This document shows, in pieces, positions 1-6,426 of a DNA stretch of 64,000 nucleotides. How positions within the stretch are numbered: the first letter of the stretch is position 1; every line of letters begins with the position of its first letter. The stretch covers positions 248,001 through 312,000 of the forward strand of contig NZ_CP072983.1 in assembly GCF_024397795.1 (NCBI RefSeq). Reading direction: 5' to 3'. The stretch is from Lactobacillus intestinalis (lineage in GTDB: Bacteria > Bacillota > Bacilli > Lactobacillales > Lactobacillaceae). The notes beneath the pieces are model-generated. The model made no database searches. It had not been told where the DNA came from and saw only the letters and a program-made list of their open reading frames with translations. Both the position numbers and the translations under genes were made by a program.

Positions 1-1
1 A

Positions 2-319
2 TTAATTAAGCCTGAAGGACACATTGTTTCAATTACTGAAAACCATCGTCCAATTAATTTGAGATTGTTAACTAAAAAGAAAGCACACTTTTCATGGGAA
101 TGGATGTATACAAAATCCTATTATCAAACAGATGATATGATTACTCAGCATGATATTTTAGACAAAATCGCGCAAATGTTAGATAGTGGTAAACTTAGAT
201 GCACTATGACTAAGTCATTAACACCTTTGAATGCAACAAATTTACGCAAGGCTCATAAATTAGTGGAAAGTGGTCACATGACTGGAAAAGTTGTGGTTTC
301 TGACTGGGAGAATAATTAA
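2..319 (+). CDS. Zinc-binding-type (MDR) alcohol dehydrogenase/quinone oxidoreductase, C-terminal part only
   Basis: The reading frame is open from base 2, so the gene starts before the window; about 105 C-terminal residues are visible. The pattern KPEGHIVSI, then a hydrophilic stretch and a terminal ESGHMTGKVVVS fits the end of the Rossmann domain and the C-terminal strand of medium-chain dehydrogenase/reductases of the zinc-binding alcohol dehydrogenase or quinone oxidoreductase type, where the last motif is usually (T)GKVV(L/V). These enzymes oxidise alcohols or reduce quinones and enals with NAD(P)H. The substrate cannot be told from this fragment. Family call fairly sure, specific function unknown. 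Confidence 0.7.
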   Translation, partial: LIKPEGHIVSITENHRPINLRLLTKKKAHFSWEWMYTKSYYQTDDMITQHDILDKIAQMLDSGKLRCTMTKSLTPLNATNLRKAHKLVESGHMTGKVVVSDWENN

Positions 320-504
320 GATAGTTCTTACAAGCATTAATTGTTTGCCAGTGACCATTAGTTTACAAGCTAGGGGCCTTTTTTTGCTTTTTTAAGACTA
401 ATGCTAGACTGGTAGAAATTAATAAAAACAATGAATAGCATTTTAATTATTTTTAGTTGTGTTAATCACTATATGTTTGCAAACCTAGTGTAAAATACAC
501 CAAG

Positions 505-540
505 CAAAAAAAGCCCCAACTTACGTTGGAGCTTTTTTTC
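505..540. terminator. Rho-independent terminator, possibly bidirectional
   Basis: Stem AGCCCCAAC / GTTGGAGCT with one mismatch and a TTAC loop. It is preceded by an A-run and followed by a T-run, so it can work on both strands. Confidence 0.75.
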
Positions 541-572
541 TATAACCAATCTTAACTAATGTCTTAATTAGC

Positions 573-589
573 TAACGGTCTAACCGTTA
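573..589. repeat. Perfect 7-bp inverted repeat
   Basis: TAACGGT-CTA-ACCGTTA. There is no T-tract after it. Could be a regulator binding site; unassigned. Confidence 0.4.
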
Positions 590-615
590 TTTCCTCATGA
601 CTCATATTAGACTTT

Positions 616-765
616 TTATGAAAGAGAGTCAATTAGTTTGGTTAGAATTGATATAAAAGTATTAATTTTTTGATTATCAGAATACCATTCACTGTGCCGA
701 TTGAACCTTTGAAGAAGACGATTTCCTTCCCTAACTCTGTGCTCTGCTAACTTTTCTATGGCACT
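616..765 (-). pseudogene. Possible remnant of a paralogue of the gene at 793-1185
   Basis: On the minus strand, after a TGA, there is an open run of 49 codons ending in TAA, with no start codon or ribosome binding site. Its end, ISILTKLIDSLS, resembles the C-terminus of the adjacent gene (VSSFLTKIDEAN), and the segment starting RVREGNRLL can be laid against KVRYDIDDYFL of that gene. It lies in the same frame, directly downstream of that gene's stop, separated by several stop codons. I read it as the decayed tail of a tandem copy. The similarity is short and judged by eye. Confidence 0.3.
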
Positions 766-792
766 TCAGACTTAATAGGCTTTTTATAGTAT

Positions 793-1185
793 TTAATTAA
801 ACTCAAGCTTATTTGCTTCATCGATCTTAGTTAGGAAAGATGAAACATCAGTAATAATATCATTGGTGTATGAAACATTAATCACATTAACCCAATTTTT
901 TCTAAGAAAATAGTCGTCAATGTCGTATCTAACTTTAGTTAAGTATTTATAACTAATAAATAGTAGTTCAGAAAAAATCAAATTACGTTTTTGAGGCTGC
1001 ATAACGAAATCCAGTAATAGATCTTTTCCAGAACCTTTAATAAAGTGAAAAAATTCGCAATTGATATGTCTAATCGGATGAAAAGGATATAAAATTTGAG
1101 AATTTAATACTTGTTTTTCAAATTGTCTAAGTAATTTTTGATCTTTTTTACTAATTTGATAATTATTGTTGTTTAAATTAATCAT
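793..1185 (-). CDS. Hypothetical protein, 130 aa
   Basis: I do not recognise this family. It is a soluble-looking, Asn/Lys/Ile-rich protein with no signal peptide or membrane segment. The start is supported by AGGAATTGATATACG before ATG. Upstream is a good minus-strand promoter (-35 at 1244-1249, -10 at 1221-1226, 17 bp apart). It is divergent from the TetR gene at 1392, so the pair shares a 206-bp control region; a TetR regulator often controls its divergent neighbour, so this may be its target. A possible decayed paralogue lies downstream. Confidence 0.6.
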   Translation of the reverse strand: MINLNNNNYQISKKDQKLLRQFEKQVLNSQILYPFHPIRHINCEFFHFIKGSGKDLLLDFVMQPQKRNLIFSELLFISYKYLTKVRYDIDDYFLRKNWVNVINVSYTNDIITDVSSFLTKIDEANKLEFN

Positions 1186-1220
1186 CGTATATCAATTCCT
1201 ATTCTTACTATTGCACCTAA

Positions 1221-1249
1221 AGTATATAAATTGAAAAAAGTAAAAACAA
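1221..1249 (-). promoter_or_regulatory. Promoter of the 130-aa hypothetical gene
   Basis: Reading the minus strand: -35 TTGTTT, 17-bp spacer, -10 TATACT. It lies 36-64 bp from the start codon. Confidence 0.55.
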
Positions 1250-1284
1250 TGAATGTTAACTAAGTTGAAAAAGAAAAACTTTTC

Positions 1285-1319
1285 ATATCGAAAGTAAAAA
1301 ATTATTTTACTTTTGATAT
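1285..1319. promoter_or_regulatory. 15-bp inverted repeat, candidate TetR operator, overlapping the promoter
   Basis: Left arm ATATCGAAAGTAAAA (1285-1299), 5-base spacer, right arm TTTTACTTTTGATAT (1305-1319); 14 of 15 bp are complementary. The right arm runs into TATAAT at 1317-1322, the probable -10 of the regulator gene at 1392. This is the position expected for an autorepressor. Confidence 0.6.
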
Positions 1320-1391
1320 AATTTTTTTAATAATTAAGTAAAAGAAAGTTACAGATGATAAATATCTAGGAAAGAGAAGTGAGGAACAAGT

Positions 1392-2024
1392 TTGAGTGAT
1401 ATTAGGGTACAGAATACAAAGAATAATTTGATTGCTGCTCTTTTAAGCTGCTTAGAAAATAAGAGTGTGCATAAGTTAAAAGTAAAGGATATTATTGATA
1501 AAGCTGGCGTAAGTACTAGAACGTTTTATCAATATTATTCAGATGTCAATGATCTACTAAGAGATACAGAAGATAGTTTTGTTGCAGAGTATCTAAAAAA
1601 TGTTGAAAAAGATCGTGATTCACTAGGAGATCTTGATTTAGATACACCTTTTGAAGATCAGTTAGAAACTATTTTAAATGCAACAAAAAATACTATTGAG
1701 TTCTGCTATGCACATAAAAAAGAGATTCAACTTTTGTTATCTGACAATGGGGATACGCGTTTCTATAATATGATTTTCCAGACTGGTTGTGAGGAAATTA
1801 TGAAGCGTATGAGCCAGATGAAAAATATTGATGAGTTAAAAATGGACGAAAAAGAGCAAATGAGAATGATGATTAGCGTACAGGTATTTGTACATAGCAT
1901 TATTGGCATGGTAAGAGTCTTGCTTGAATACAGCGATAGGTTAGCTCCATATGACGTTCGTCAGAGTATACTTACATTTTTACGTGAATCACCGGTAGCT
2001 TCTATGAATATAAATAAAAAATAG
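1392..2024 (+). CDS. TetR/AcrR family transcriptional regulator
   Basis: A 210-aa protein with a TetR-type N-terminal helix-turn-helix: residues about 10-55 include LKVKDIIDKAGVSTRTFYQYY, the typical recognition helix and following Tyr. The C-terminal part is all-helical and variable, as in ligand-binding domains of this family. The start is TTG, supported by GTGAGGAAC just upstream. A 15-bp inverted repeat overlaps its promoter and lies between it and the divergent gene at 793-1185, suggesting autoregulation and control of that neighbour. The ligand is unknown. Confidence 0.88.
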   Translation: MSDIRVQNTKNNLIAALLSCLENKSVHKLKVKDIIDKAGVSTRTFYQYYSDVNDLLRDTEDSFVAEYLKNVEKDRDSLGDLDLDTPFEDQLETILNATKNTIEFCYAHKKEIQLLLSDNGDTRFYNMIFQTGCEEIMKRMSQMKNIDELKMDEKEQMRMMISVQVFVHSIIGMVRVLLEYSDRLAPYDVRQSILTFLRESPVASMNINKK

Positions 2025-2168
2025 ATAGTATAAATAATTTACAGTATATTAGTCTGGCCTACACGATAGTTGGCTTTTTTTACTGGCAATTGAGAAATAA
2101 TTGTACTTAAATATGAAGTAGCATGAGAATAATAGTAATTAAAAAACTCAGTTTTAGGGGATACGTCA

Positions 2169-2678
2169 ATGAAAATAGAAATTCCAACTATGAATGGGTT
2201 CATTCCAGATTGCTATAGTAAATTTGCTAATGAAGATCAAAAAATTGAAGGGAAGCCTAGTAGATCTTTCCCAATTTTTATTACTGATGCACCTGATAAG
2301 GCAAAAACTTTAGCTGTGTATTTTAGAGATTTTGATTCAGTTCCAGTTTGTGGATTTACTTGGATTCACTGGTTAGCTGCCAATCTTCCGGTTCGAGATG
2401 TGCCAGCTAATATTAGTCATTCTAAGAATACTAGCCTTGATTTCGTCCAAGGAAATAATAGCAATATTAGCAAGTTTTTAGGTGAAGATTCTGGCCCAGT
2501 TGAAGGCTATACAGGTCCGATGCCTCCTGATAAGACGCACTATTACACTTTAACCGTGTATGCATTAGATACAAAACTTGATCTAAAAGAAGGCTACTGG
2601 TTAAACGACTTTTTGCGTGAAATGGAAGGTCATATAGTTGATAGTGCTACGATTTCAGTTCCAAGCAGAGCACAATAA
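2169..2678 (+). CDS. YbhB/YbcL family Raf kinase inhibitor-like (PEBP) protein
   Basis: A 169-aa cytoplasmic protein of the phosphatidylethanolamine-binding protein fold. Family hallmarks are visible: FIPDCYSKF near the N-terminus, CGFTWIHWLAANLP (the usual H-W-x-x-x-x-I/L-P block), and a YTGPMPPD...HYYTLTVYALD block matching the GY-GP-PP-G-HRY-F-VYAL signature. There is no signal peptide. The bacterial role of these proteins is poorly known. It has its own terminator at 2701-2729 and appears monocistronic. Confidence 0.88.
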   Translation: MKIEIPTMNGFIPDCYSKFANEDQKIEGKPSRSFPIFITDAPDKAKTLAVYFRDFDSVPVCGFTWIHWLAANLPVRDVPANISHSKNTSLDFVQGNNSNISKFLGEDSGPVEGYTGPMPPDKTHYYTLTVYALDTKLDLKEGYWLNDFLREMEGHIVDSATISVPSRAQ

Positions 2679-2700
2679 GCATCGAAGGTAATTGATAAAA

Positions 2701-2729
2701 GCTCGCGATTAATTTCGCGGGCTTTTTTG
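2701..2729 (+). terminator. Terminator of the YbhB-like gene; first copy of a repeated terminator
   Basis: Stem GCTCGCGA / TCGCGGGC (one G-U pair) followed by T6. About 27 of 28 bases from 2699 match the terminator at 3085-3112. Confidence 0.85.
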
Positions 2730-2736
2730 AAAAATA

Positions 2737-2745
2737 TGCTATAAT
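2737..2745 (+). promoter_or_regulatory. Extended -10 promoter of the antitoxin RNA
   Basis: TGCTATAAT is a perfect extended -10 (TGnTATAAT). There is no good -35, as is common with extended -10 promoters. Transcription would begin near 2752. Confidence 0.6.
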
Positions 2746-2750
2746 TTAGG

Positions 2751-2780
2751 TAAAGAAAAAGGAGATCCTATGATCTCCTT
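2751..2780 (-). terminator. Terminator of the toxin messenger
   Basis: Stem AAGGAGATC / GATCTCCTT with a 4-base loop; on the minus strand it is followed by TTTCTTTA. The same hairpin forms the 5' end of the antitoxin RNA. Confidence 0.6.
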
Positions 2781-2880
2781 TGCAGCCCGCTTTAAGAGCG
2801 GTGACAAAATTATAGTTTTGGCAAACGCCTACTCAATAACTCGGTCAAAAGTTATAAATTGAGCGGCGTTTTTTATTTTT
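2752..2880 (+). ncRNA. Candidate antitoxin RNA of a type I toxin-antitoxin locus
   Basis: It starts after a perfect extended -10 and ends in a long hairpin with a T-tract: AAACGCC (2823-2829) pairs with GGCGTTT (2865-2871), and CTCAAT pairs with ATTGAG inside it. It also contains hairpins at 2759-2780 and near 2789-2803 (CCGCT/AGCGG). No coding frame is evident. It is convergent with, and fully complementary to, the 3' end of the toxin messenger on the other strand. This is the arrangement of the txpA/RatA and par (Fst) loci. The call is inferred from layout; expression is not shown. Confidence 0.6.
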
Positions 2881-2965
2881 TGTTGTGATGATCGATATAT
2901 GTTAGCAAAGCTAACACAAAAGTACCAAACAACAGCATTAACGAGATAGCCTCGTATACGCTCAT
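2873..2965 (-). CDS. Small hydrophobic holin-like toxin (type I toxin), 30 aa
   Basis: It encodes MSVYEAISLMLLFGTFVLAL followed by LTYIDHHNKK: a short N-terminus, one membrane helix (about residues 6-24) and a charged tail. This is the pattern of the putative holin-like toxins of lactobacilli and of BsrG/TxpA-type type I toxins, which insert in the membrane. Ribosome binding site GGAAAGGG (2975-2982) lies 9 bases before ATG. A -10 (TATAAT on the minus strand, 3057-3062) gives a leader of about 85 bases. A second overlapping frame, 2829-2999 (56 codons, starting MDRHQLERVQ, with AAGGTGAGG before ATG), covers the toxin start and could be a leader peptide that couples translation, as mok does for hok. 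Family call is from pattern recognition. Confidence 0.72.
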   Translation of the reverse strand: MSVYEAISLMLLFGTFVLALLTYIDHHNKK

Positions 2966-3056
2966 CTGGCTGAACCCTTTCCAATTGATGTCGGTCCATA
3001 GGCCTCACCTTCAGGAGGAAAAACAGCCACCGCTCATAAAACTTTCTGCGGATATA

Positions 3057-3062
3057 ATTATA
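3057..3062 (-). promoter_or_regulatory. -10 element of the toxin messenger
   Basis: TATAAT on the minus strand; no convincing -35 at 16-18 bp. A start near 3050 is inferred. Confidence 0.45.
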
Positions 3063-3079
3063 GCGAATTAGCTCTCAAT

Positions 3080-3113
3080 AAAAAAGCCCGCGATTAATTT
3101 CGCGGGCTTTTTA
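3080..3113. terminator. Bidirectional terminator; second copy of the repeated terminator
   Basis: AAAAAAGCCCGCGA / TCGCGGGCTTTTT stem with A- and T-runs on either side. It serves the minus-strand gene at 3121-3600. Its sequence repeats that at 2699-2727. Confidence 0.85.
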
Positions 3114-3120
3114 CATGGTT

Positions 3121-3600
3121 TTATTTGTTAGTATCGGCAGTATTGGATTCTGTAGCATTTGAAGATTGAGTAGTGCTTGATTGGGTTGATGATTCGGTAT
3201 CAGACTTAGAATCATTACCGTCATCGCTATTGTCACTAGTACTATCGTCAGTGCTTGATTCTTTGTCACTGTTATCTTCGTCACTCTTTGATTGATCCCT
3301 TTGCTTATCTTCATCAGAGGAGGAAGAACTTTCGTCTTTTGATTTTTGATCTTTATCCTCACTGCTGGAGCTAGAAGAATTACTGTCTTGATCAGCAGTA
3401 GAATTCTCAGCACTTGGATCAGAAGGATCATTCTTTTTACCAGTTTTATCAGTGCTCTCAGAATTTGAATTTTGATTCTTAGCCTTTGTAGTATCGTTAT
3501 TTTGACGCACGTTATTGGCGTGGCTGATATAAGCGCCGGCACCTCCACCACCTAAAACAAACATTGCAAAAATCGCACCCCAAAAGATTAGTTTCTTCAT
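3121..3600 (-). CDS. Ser/Asp-rich low-complexity secreted or membrane-anchored protein
   Basis: A 159-aa protein. Residues 1-27 (KKLIFWGAIFAMFVLGGGGAGAY) form a membrane segment or uncleaved signal. The rest is almost wholly Ser, Asp, Lys, Thr, Asn, Gln and Glu with no predicted fold; runs such as DSNSSSSSSEDKDQ repeat irregularly. There is no LPxTG motif, and a lipobox Cys is lacking, so if exposed it is anchored by the N-terminal helix. Start ATG follows AGGGAGAG. It may act as a cell-wall spacer or be modified by glycosylation, as Ser-rich surface proteins are, but this is speculation. Confidence 0.75.
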   Translation of the reverse strand: MKKLIFWGAIFAMFVLGGGGAGAYISHANNVRQNNDTTKAKNQNSNSESTDKTGKKNDPSDPSAENSTADQDSNSSSSSSEDKDQKSKDESSSSSDEDKQRDQSKSDEDNSDKESSTDDSTSDNSDDGNDSKSDTESSTQSSTTQSSNATESNTADTNK

Positions 3601-3744
3601 TGCTAAAATGACTCTCCCTTGTATTAGAATTGCCCCAATTAGGGTTTCAAATGATAATAATATTGTAAATTATATATTTGGCAACAGAATTACAAAATTG
3701 TTAATTTTAGGAAATGTTAAGAAGTGTTATAGCTTTGAGTTTTC

Positions 3745-3803
3745 GTATCATCAAAATTACCGTTTATAACTAAATCCGTACCACTTATTTAAAATGATGA
3801 TAC
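3745..3803. promoter_or_regulatory. Control region of the ABC-LytTR operon with distant inverted repeats
   Basis: GTATCATC (3745-3752) and GATGATAC (3796-3803) are perfectly complementary and 43 bases apart. Between them lies TACCGTTTA (3758-3766), which resembles half of a LytTR recognition element. The operon's own LytTR regulator could bind here. This is a suggestion from spacing and sequence only. Confidence 0.35.
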
Positions 3804-3857
3804 TATTCCGACTTATTTAAGTATTCTTTACTTAAATCAAATAAAGGAAGTAATCAC

Positions 3858-4703
3858 ATGCTTATTGAAACTTATGGTTTAACTAAAAACTACGGCAAAA
3901 AATTAGCTTTGAATAATGTTGATCTCAAAATTGATCGGGGTCAATTGGTTGCCTATCTTGGAACTAACGGCGCAGGGAAATCTACGACAATTAATATCTT
4001 GACGGGGCTGTTGAAGCCAACTTCTGGAACAATTACCTATGCCCCTAATTTAAAAATCGGAGTAGTTTTTCAAGATAGCGTTCTAGATAACAATTTAACG
4101 GTTAAAGATAATCTGTATCTAAGAGCCAAAATGTACAAAACTTTTTCTAAAGATTGGTTAGCACAATTAATTAATTTGATTGGGATAAAGAAGTTTCTAA
4201 ATCAAAAATATGGAACTTTATCTGGTGGTCAAAGAAGAAGAGTTGATATTGCGCGAGCTTTAATTGATCATCCAGATTTGCTGTTTTTGGATGAGCCGAC
4301 TACAGGACTTGATTTACAGACAAGATTGGTAATTTGGAATCTGCTCCAAAAATTGCAGAAAGAACAAGGGTTAACGATTTTCTTAACTACGCATTATCTT
4401 GAAGAAGCGGAAAATGCTGATCAAATGTACATCTTAGAAAATGGCAATATTTTGGCTAAGGGATCTGCGAGTCAAATTAAAGAAAAATACGCACCAAGTA
4501 AATTGGTAGTGAAGATGAAAGATAATAAGCCACCACTTCATTCTAAAACTCTTAAGGATAATAACTTTGAGCTCGATGCACTAGATTCAAATCAAGCACT
4601 TGATTTTTTGACTAAAAATAAAAATCAGATTGAGGACTTTGAATATCACAAAGGCTCAATCAATGATGCATTTATCAAGATTACAGGAAAGGAACTTCAA
4701 TAA
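3858..4703 (+). CDS. ABC transporter ATP-binding protein (BcrA/CcmA type)
   Basis: A 281-aa ATPase that would drive export by the membrane protein encoded next. Walker A GTNGAGKST is at residues 35-43, the signature LSGGQ at 121-125, Walker B LLFLDEP at 141-147, and the switch region has TTHYLEEAE. The family includes bacitracin, drug and lantibiotic-immunity exporters; the substrate is unknown. Ribosome binding site AAAGGAAG. Its stop overlaps the permease start (TAATG), so translation is coupled. First gene of a five-part cluster with permease, LytTR regulator, DUF3021 protein and perhaps the GNAT gene. Confidence 0.93.
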   Translation: MLIETYGLTKNYGKKLALNNVDLKIDRGQLVAYLGTNGAGKSTTINILTGLLKPTSGTITYAPNLKIGVVFQDSVLDNNLTVKDNLYLRAKMYKTFSKDWLAQLINLIGIKKFLNQKYGTLSGGQRRRVDIARALIDHPDLLFLDEPTTGLDLQTRLVIWNLLQKLQKEQGLTIFLTTHYLEEAENADQMYILENGNILAKGSASQIKEKYAPSKLVVKMKDNKPPLHSKTLKDNNFELDALDSNQALDFLTKNKNQIEDFEYHKGSINDAFIKITGKELQ

Positions 4704-5569
4704 TGTTTGCTTTAGTTCAACGAAATATCAAGATTTATTTTTCTAACATCCCGGGCGTAATTATGTCATGCTTTGGAGCATTAATTTCATTTTTTATCTA
4801 TGTGGGATTTTTACAGAAAAATTTAGAAAGTTCATGGCCTCAAATTGCCAATGCCAAGCAAATGCTTGATTTATGGATGATTACGGGAATTGTAGCAATT
4901 GCAGGGATTACGACTTCTTTTCAAGCGTTAGGCCAATTAGTCAAAGATCGAGAAACGCGCACTGCTGATGATATGCGTTTGACTGATCTTTCTCTTTCAG
5001 AGCAAAATTTAGCTTATGTTTTGTCTAGTTCAATTGTCAGTTTCTTAATGCAAATTATTACTTTCGTAGTAATGGATATTTACTTTACAGCTGTTGATAA
5101 AATTAATATCTCTCTTAAAAATAGCTTATTAGCGCTAATTTTCATGACATTAGGTGCAATTGGAGCAACCTTACTCAATGAAATAATTGTGCTCTTTATT
5201 CGTTCTTCAACTACATTTAGTCGTTTATCCGCAGTCATCGGGGCAATCGCTGGATTTGCTGTCGCTACTTATCTTCCTTATGGAACTTTGTCTTCTACGG
5301 CGCAAACTTTGGTAAAATTAGTCCCAAGTAGTTATGAAGCTTCTGCTTTGAGAAGTTTATTTTTAAATAAAATTAGTGAAGGTCAAATGCCAGCGAGTGT
5401 AAGAAGTACAATGGTTAACTATTTAGGAATTCATTTCAAAATTAATGGTTATCAGTTAACGCGTGCAGATACAGGCTATGTGATGATTGGGATGATTTTA
5501 CTTTTAAGCCTAGTGATCATCTTGGCTTCACTAATAATAGGAAAGAGAAAAGTTCAAATTGAAAGTTAA
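4703..5569 (+). CDS. ABC-2 type transporter permease
   Basis: A 288-aa membrane protein with about six hydrophobic segments (for example ISFFIYVGFL, LWMITGIVAIAGI, VSFLMQIITFVVM, LLALIFMTLGAIGATLL, and a final MIGMILLLSLVIILASLIIG), as in ABC-2 exporters. It pairs with the ATPase upstream through a 1-base overlap. The LytTR gene starts inside its 3' end. Together they probably export a drug, peptide or lipid. The substrate is unknown. Confidence 0.9.
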   Translation: MFALVQRNIKIYFSNIPGVIMSCFGALISFFIYVGFLQKNLESSWPQIANAKQMLDLWMITGIVAIAGITTSFQALGQLVKDRETRTADDMRLTDLSLSEQNLAYVLSSSIVSFLMQIITFVVMDIYFTAVDKINISLKNSLLALIFMTLGAIGATLLNEIIVLFIRSSTTFSRLSAVIGAIAGFAVATYLPYGTLSSTAQTLVKLVPSSYEASALRSLFLNKISEGQMPASVRSTMVNYLGIHFKINGYQLTRADTGYVMIGMILLLSLVIILASLIIGKRKVQIES

Positions 5570-6008
5570 GTTTCAAGCAGACCCATCTTTGGAAGATGAA
5601 ATAGAGGTCGAAGTTAGAGCAAGCGATGAAAATATAACAGTTAAAAGACTCCTAACTTACTTGAATAAGTTTGGAAAGAAAGAGCGAAACCTTTTACCTG
5701 TGAAAACTAGTGAACGAATAGTTACCGTTAAAAGGGATGAATTGATCAAAGTTGAAGTTCAGGGCACCAGTCTAACTTATTACACAGTAAGTGAAGTAGT
5801 GAAAACGACGGGGCGACTATATCAGGTTTTGGAAAACTTGAATGATGATTTTGTCCAAGTTTCACGTCATTCTGTTATTAATTTGAATTATTTGGAATCA
5901 TTAGAAAGTGGCTTCGCTGGGAACATGGTCGCGATTTTAGCAGAAGGATTAAAGACGGATGTTTCACGCCGTTATTTGCCAGATTTAGAAAGAGAGCTGG
6001 GACTTTAG
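5559..6008 (+). CDS. LytTR-domain DNA-binding regulator
   Basis: A 149-aa protein whose C-terminal 95 residues form a LytTR domain (SERIVTVKRDELIKVEVQGTSLTYYT, then FVQVSRHSVINLNYLESLE, the conserved H-S-x-I/V-N-x-x-x-V/L block). No receiver domain is present, so it is not a classical response regulator. Start TTG lies within the permease gene, with AGGAAAGAG upstream; an overlap of 11 bases suggests coupling. It is followed at once by a DUF3021 membrane protein. Such LytTR-membrane pairs are known as LytTR regulatory systems, in which the membrane protein restrains the regulator (HdrRM and BrsRM of Streptococcus mutans). Confidence 0.9.
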   Translation: MKVKFQADPSLEDEIEVEVRASDENITVKRLLTYLNKFGKKERNLLPVKTSERIVTVKRDELIKVEVQGTSLTYYTVSEVVKTTGRLYQVLENLNDDFVQVSRHSVINLNYLESLESGFAGNMVAILAEGLKTDVSRRYLPDLERELGL

Positions 6009-6009
6009 A

Positions 6010-6402
6010 ATGAAATGGTTTGGAAAATGCGTAGATTATTTTTTTACAGGGATGGGATTTGGAGCAATCTGCTATGTATGTATTTTGACTTTTCTTTATC
6101 CTGGAATTGCACCAACTGTTAAAGAAACAACTTCAGTTCTTGTCATATCCGGCTTTATTGGACTCATTTCCATGATTTTTGAAACAGACTTACCTATGAG
6201 CATTGCCATAATAATTCACTTTGTGGGTACTTTTTGCTTATTTGTTGTGATGGCATTGATTAATCCGCGCTGGGTAATTAATATTAGTACGATTGTAGTA
6301 TTTGTTCTTATTTACGTTATAATTTGGCTCATTTGTCTTTTAGAACAAAAAAAGACAGTAAACCGAATCAATGATAGGATTAAGAAAAGAAATCTAAAAT
6401 AG
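6010..6402 (+). CDS. DUF3021 family membrane protein, probable partner of the LytTR regulator
   Basis: A 130-aa protein with four membrane segments (about residues 12-30, 43-60, 66-88, 97-117) and a basic C-terminal tail. It starts 1 base after the LytTR stop, a spacing typical of LytTR-DUF3021 pairs in Firmicutes. By analogy with LytTR regulatory systems it may sense envelope stress or a peptide and hold the regulator inactive. Family call is from topology, size and neighbour. Confidence 0.78.
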   Translation: MKWFGKCVDYFFTGMGFGAICYVCILTFLYPGIAPTVKETTSVLVISGFIGLISMIFETDLPMSIAIIIHFVGTFCLFVVMALINPRWVINISTIVVFVLIYVIIWLICLLEQKKTVNRINDRIKKRNLK

Positions 6403-6426
6403 AAAACATAACTGCGAGGAAAACAG

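Larger units (their letters stand above)
320..615. other. Non-coding stretch with one terminator and a short inverted repeat
   Basis: No gene-like frame is visible between the dehydrogenase tail and the gene remnant at 616-765. It holds two direct copies of TTACAAGC (in the 320s and the 350s), the terminator at 512-540, and a perfect 7-bp inverted repeat TAACGGT/ACCGTTA at 573-589 with a 3-base loop. The inverted repeat has no T-tract, so an operator or RNA hairpin is possible, but nothing ties it to a gene. Confidence 0.5.

Noticed and set aside
320..400. Terminator after the dehydrogenase
   Set aside because: A T-run is present at 370-378, but the bases before it form no convincing hairpin; only direct copies of TTACAAGC are seen.
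3111..3551. 146-codon frame overlapping the Ser/Asp-rich gene
   Set aside because: It is a frame shadow of the low-complexity gene; it has no good start and its residues (runs of Ile, Leu, Lys) mirror the repeat in another frame.
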